A stretch of DNA of 42,991 nt from Rhodobacterales bacterium (GTDB lineage: Bacteria; Pseudomonadota; Alphaproteobacteria; Rhodobacterales; Rhodobacteraceae). The stretch lies in contig JAFLCY010000018.1 in NCBI GenBank assembly GCA_017303485.1, positions 5,980-48,970 on the forward strand, in the 5' to 3' direction. Below are positions 39,769 to 42,991 of the stretch, in pieces. Under the pieces are notes generated by a model, which saw only the letters and a list, made by a program, of their open reading frames with translations, ran no database searches and was not told the DNA's origin. Position 1 is the first letter of the stretch, and every line of letters begins with the position of its first letter. The position numbers and the translations under genes were made by a program.

Positions 39769-39846
39769 GCGGGCGCGGCGGAAGGGCGCAGGGCTTTCGC
39801 CTGCCCGCCGGGAGGCCTATCATGGAAGCGACAAGGAGAACCGGTG

Positions 39847-41817
39847 ATGATCGTCGAACTTGGGCATTTCGCGCTGATCCTGGCGCTGATGGTGGCGCTG
39901 GTGCAGGCCACGCTGCCGCTGTGGGGCGCGCATGTCGGCGACCGGCGGCTGATGGCGCTGGCGGGTCCGGCGGCGGCGCTGCAGCTTCTGTTGATCGGCG
40001 GGTCCTTTGCGGCGCTGACCTGGGCTTTCGTGGTGTCGGACTTTTCGCTGGCGGTCGTGGTGTCGAACTCGCACACGCTGAAGCCGATGCTTTACAAGGT
40101 GTCGGGGGTCTGGGGGAACCATGAAGGTTCGCTTCTTCTCTGGGTGCTGATCCTGGCGATCTACGGGGCGGCGGTGGCGGCTTTTGGCGGCGGGCTGCCC
40201 GAACGGCTGAAGGCACGGGTGCTGGCGGTTCAGGCGCTGATCGGGGTGGCTTTCCTTGCCTTCCTGCTGATCACCTCGAACCCGTTCTGGCGGCTGGCGA
40301 TGCCTCCGCTGGACGGGCAGGACCTGAACCCCCTGTTGCAGGACCCCGGCTTGGCCTTCCATCCGCCGTTCCTGTATCTCGGCTATGTCGGGCTTTCGAT
40401 GGCGTTCAGCTTCGCCGTGGCCGCGCTGATCGAGGGCCGGGTCGATGCGGCCTGGGGCCGCTGGGTGCGACCCTGGACGCTGGCGGCCTGGATCTTCCTG
40501 ACCATTGGCATCGCGCTGGGGTCGTGGTGGGCCTATTACGAGCTGGGTTGGGGCGGGTTCTGGTTCTGGGACCCGGTGGAGAATGCAAGCTTCATGCCCT
40601 GGCTGCTGGCGGCGGCGCTGCTGCACAGTTCCATCGTGGTGGAGAAGCGGGAAAGCCTGAAGTCCTGGACGATCCTCTTGGCGATCATGGCTTTCGGATT
40701 CAGCCTGATCGGCACCTTCATCGTGCGGTCGGGGGTGATCACAAGCGTGCATGCCTTCGCCAACGACCCCGAGCGGGGGATTTTCATCCTGATGATCCTG
40801 GGCTTCTTCACCGGAGGGGCGCTGATGCTGTTCGCGCTGCGGGCAGGAGCGATGGAATCGCGCGGGGTGTTCAGCATGGTCAGCCGGGAAACGGCGCTGG
40901 TGGCGAACAACATCCTGCTGACGGTTGCGGCGTTTGTGGTGTTCATCGGGACCATCTGGCCTTTGGTCGGGCAAATGTTGCTGGGGCGTGATCTGTCGGT
41001 GGGGGAGCCCTTCTTCAACGCCGCCTTTACGCCTTTCATCGTCGGGCTGGCGGTGATCCTGCCGGTCGGCGCGATGCTGGCCTGGAAGCGCGGCTCCATC
41101 GCCCGGTCGCTGCGGGGGCTGGTGCCGGTGCTGGTGCTGGCGGTGGCGCTGGGGCTTCTGGCCTTCGCGATGCAGAGCGGGACCTCGACGCTAGGACCCA
41201 TTGGCCTGGCTCTCGGGGCCTGGGTGGTGTTCGGCGCGCTTGCCGATCTTTGGGCCCGGACCGGGCGCGAAGGGTTTGGCGCGCGCCTGTCCCGCCTGAC
41301 GCGGCTGCCCCGGGCCGACTGGGGCAAGGCCACAGCACATCTGGGGCTGGGGGTGACGATCTTCGCGGTCGCCGCGATGCACTCCTGGAAGGTCGAGGAT
41401 ATCCGCGTGGTGCAGGTGGGCGACAGCTTCCCGCTTGGTGCCTACGAGGTGCGGCTTGATGCCGTCGAAGAGGTTCAGGGGCCGAACTATACCTCGACGA
41501 TGGGGACGATGGTGGTGACGAAGGCTGGTGCGCTGGTGACCGTGTTGAACCCGGAAAAGCGGATCTATCCGGTGGCCGGGATGCCGACGACCGAGGCCGC
41601 GATCGATTTTGGCTTCACGCGCGATCTGTATCTGGTGCTGGGCGACAAGCAGAAGAATGGCGGCTGGGCGGTGCGGAGCTATATCGAGCCCTTCGCCAAC
41701 TGGCTTTGGGGCGGGGCGCTTCTCATGGCGCTTGGCGGGGGGCTCAGCCTGTCGGACCGGCGCTACCGGGTTGCGGCGGGCGCGCGACGGGTGCCGGCGG
41801 GGGTGCCTGCGGAATGA
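39847..41817 (+). CDS. ccmF: Cytochrome c maturation heme lyase subunit CcmF
   Basis: A 656-residue polytopic membrane protein. The tryptophan-rich WWD segment WWAYYELGWGGFWFWDPVEN is complete, followed by NASFMPWLLAAALLHSSI. Conserved histidines lie in LPLWGAHVGD, LAFHPPFLYLGYVGLS and nearby loops, and a large periplasmic domain sits before the last helix. With CcmH it transfers heme from CcmE to apocytochrome c. ATG 39847 or GTG 39844 follow AAGGAG (39833-39838). It overlaps ccmH by four bases. A weak TATCAT at 39818-39823 could be its -10. Confidence 0.97.
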   Translation: MIVELGHFALILALMVALVQATLPLWGAHVGDRRLMALAGPAAALQLLLIGGSFAALTWAFVVSDFSLAVVVSNSHTLKPMLYKVSGVWGNHEGSLLLWVLILAIYGAAVAAFGGGLPERLKARVLAVQALIGVAFLAFLLITSNPFWRLAMPPLDGQDLNPLLQDPGLAFHPPFLYLGYVGLSMAFSFAVAALIEGRVDAAWGRWVRPWTLAAWIFLTIGIALGSWWAYYELGWGGFWFWDPVENASFMPWLLAAALLHSSIVVEKRESLKSWTILLAIMAFGFSLIGTFIVRSGVITSVHAFANDPERGIFILMILGFFTGGALMLFALRAGAMESRGVFSMVSRETALVANNILLTVAAFVVFIGTIWPLVGQMLLGRDLSVGEPFFNAAFTPFIVGLAVILPVGAMLAWKRGSIARSLRGLVPVLVLAVALGLLAFAMQSGTSTLGPIGLALGAWVVFGALADLWARTGREGFGARLSRLTRLPRADWGKATAHLGLGVTIFAVAAMHSWKVEDIRVVQVGDSFPLGAYEVRLDAVEEVQGPNYTSTMGTMVVTKAGALVTVLNPEKRIYPVAGMPTTEAAIDFGFTRDLYLVLGDKQKNGGWAVRSYIEPFANWLWGGALLMALGGGLSLSDRRYRVAAGARRVPAGVPAE

Positions 41818-42287
41818 GCGGGTTTCGGAAGAACGGTGCGTGCAAGCACGCACCCTACGTTCTGGCGCTGTTTCTGGTGGTGGCCCCGGCCTGGGCGGTG
41901 CAGCCGGACGAGATGCTCGCCGATCCGGCGCTGGAGGCCCGCGCCCGCACGATCAGCCACGACATCCGCTGCCCGGTCTGTCAGGGCGAGACGATTGATG
42001 ACAGCAACGCCCCCATCGCCCGCGACCTGCGGATCATCATCCGCGAGCGGCTGGTGGCGGGCGACAGCGATGCGGCGGTGGTCGACTACATCGTCGCCCG
42101 CTACGGCGAGGGCGTGCTGTTCAACCCGCCCGCCAAGGGGGTGAACCTGTTCCTGTGGCTCGCCGGGCCAGCGCTTCTGCTGGCCGGGATCGCGGTGGCG
42201 GTCGCGGCGGGACGGCGGAGGCACGCGCCCGAGGTGGTGCTTTCGGCCGAGGAAGAGGCCCGGGTTAAGGAAATCCTGAAAGAGTGA
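41814..42287 (+). CDS. ccmH: Cytochrome c maturation protein CcmH
   Basis: A 157-residue periplasmic thioredoxin-like reductant subunit of short CcmH (Ccl2/CycL) type. The CxxC motif RCPVCQGET has Cys53 and Cys56, which reduces or resolves apocytochrome cysteines. Then come DSNAPIARDLRIIIRERLVA, ARYGEGVLFNPPAKGVNLFL and a C-terminal membrane helix. The signal peptide is MSGFRKNGACKHAPYVLALF followed by LVVAPAWA. The NGACKHAPY part is encoded by a palindromic repeat element (41835-41854). The ATG overlaps the ccmF stop (ATGA). Confidence 0.95.
   Translation: MSGFRKNGACKHAPYVLALFLVVAPAWAVQPDEMLADPALEARARTISHDIRCPVCQGETIDDSNAPIARDLRIIIRERLVAGDSDAAVVDYIVARYGEGVLFNPPAKGVNLFLWLAGPALLLAGIAVAVAAGRRRHAPEVVLSAEEEARVKEILKE
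41835..41854. repeat. Palindromic element inside the ccmH signal-peptide codons
   Basis: GGTGCGTGC-AA-GCACGCACC (41835-41854) is a perfect 20-base dyad, followed by CCTACG. It lies in frame within codons 7-14 of ccmH. The trailing ACCCTAC is shared with the right arm of the inverted repeat at 2713-2765, so the two may belong to one dispersed palindromic family. Confidence 0.5.
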
Positions 42288-42353
42288 CGCCGCGTTTGCC
42301 TTTGGCGCTGTCGGCCCGCCCGCTAGGGTGGCCGAAAGGCAGGAGGGCAGGCA

Positions 42354-42991
42354 ATGGGCGAACTGGTCAGGGTCGAGGTCGAGGGTGGCGTGCATCGGGT
42401 CACGCTGAACCGGCCGGAGGTGATGAACGCCCTGAACCGCGAGCTGCGGCGTGAGTTGACGGCGGCGCTCCTCGCCGGGCATTCGGCGCGGGTGATCGTG
42501 CTGTCGGGCGCGGGCCGCGGCTTCTGCTCGGGTCAGGATCTGGGCGATGCGACGGGCCTTGACGATGCGGGCTTCGAGCGGACGCTGAACGAGGAATATG
42601 TCCCGATGATCCGCGCGATCACCGAAGCGCCGGTGCCGGTGATCGCGGCGGTGAACGGGGTCGCGGCGGGGGCGGGGGCGAACCTCGCGCTGGCCTGCGA
42701 TCTGGTGATTGCCTGTGAAAGCGCGGTCTTCCTGCAGGCTTTCACCCGGATCGGGCTGATCCCGGATGCGGGCGGCACCAGCTTCCTGCCGCGTCGGGTG
42801 GGCTTGCAGCGGGCGATGGGGGCGGCACTGCTGGCCGAACCCGTCAGCGCGCGGCAGGCGGCGGACTGGGGCATGATCTGGGAGGCGGTGGCGGATGATC
42901 AATTCGCTTCTGTCGTGTCGGCCCGCGCCGCGAAGTTGGCGGCGGGGCCGACCGGGGCCTATGCGGCGCTGAAACAGGCGCTGCGCGGGGC
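42354..42991 (+). CDS. Enoyl-CoA hydratase/isomerase family protein, PaaG-like (partial)
   Basis: 212 codons plus two bases remain before the window edge. ATG 42354 has AGGAGGG upstream. The crotonase fold shows HRVTLNRPEVMNALN, an oxyanion-hole stretch GRGFCSGQDLGD, NGVAAGAGANLALACDLVIA, and FTRIGLIPDAGGTSFLPRRV. The F-x-R-I-G-L-I-P-D-A-G-G-T pattern with the aspartate is the one seen in PaaG-type isomerases of phenylacetate degradation (2-(1,2-epoxy-1,2-dihydrophenyl)acetyl-CoA isomerase). That narrower call is inference, since no other paa gene is in the window. It follows ccmH by 66 bases but is not obviously in its operon. Confidence 0.88.
   Translation, partial: MGELVRVEVEGGVHRVTLNRPEVMNALNRELRRELTAALLAGHSARVIVLSGAGRGFCSGQDLGDATGLDDAGFERTLNEEYVPMIRAITEAPVPVIAAVNGVAAGAGANLALACDLVIACESAVFLQAFTRIGLIPDAGGTSFLPRRVGLQRAMGAALLAEPVSARQAADWGMIWEAVADDQFASVVSARAAKLAAGPTGAYAALKQALRG

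Overview
The window is 43 kb of high-GC, gene-dense chromosome from an alphaproteobacterium, most likely a Rhodobacteraceae member. Pointers are a SciP-CtrA pair, a GTTC-N7-GTTC LexA-type box, TrmFO, a Usg-family protein, an LpxI-type lipid A pathway and a pyrH-frr-uppS-cdsA-dxr-rseP-bamA-ompH-fabZ-lpxA-lpxI-lpxB run. I see no rRNA, tRNA, CRISPR, insertion sequence or prophage. No gene-free stretch exceeds 300 bases; the longest is 37425-37714.

Layout. 1-2716: a DUF3307 membrane protein (cut by the edge) and a SatD-like protein, a SufT-type Fe-S protein, ssb (all minus), then a lytic transglycosylase (plus). 2762-10116 (minus): an AraC-type regulator followed by a peptide/nickel-type ABC importer (Tat-exported binding protein, two permeases, double-ATPase protein). 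10292-23314: miaA (minus) diverges from pyrH, which is followed by frr and the large envelope run for isoprenoid and CDP-diacylglycerol synthesis, RseP, BamA, an OmpH-like chaperone and lipid A synthesis. 23262-24909 (minus): mnmA and a DUF2059 protein, the latter overlapping the lpxB tail. 25034-30612 (plus): sciP, ctrA, ligA, recG and a 40-residue membrane peptide. 30745-36963: an IscU-like protein (minus), hisI (plus), gluQRS (minus), then gyrA, a small unknown gene and trmFO (minus). 37155-42991: a Usg protein (plus), arginase and ornithine cyclodeaminase (minus), ccmF and ccmH (plus), and the start of a crotonase-fold gene.

Themes. Four tRNA-modification enzymes (MiaA, MnmA, GluQRS, TrmFO) lie in separate units. 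The envelope run joins undecaprenyl-phosphate, phospholipid, outer-membrane protein and lipid A supply. Arginase and ornithine cyclodeaminase together convert arginine via ornithine to proline.

Most interesting. (1) A 40-residue single-pass membrane peptide after recG has a LexA-type box directly upstream and a strong terminator downstream; it looks like an SOS-induced small protein, in the style of Caulobacter SidA. (2) Four tandem dyads with an exact 29-bp period lie over the start of the SatD-like gene, whose product looks like a cyclase-fold domain joined to a helix-turn-helix. (3) An IscU-like protein lacks the third cysteine and the aspartate of the classic scaffold. (4) bamA and fabZ share near-identical promoter architecture.
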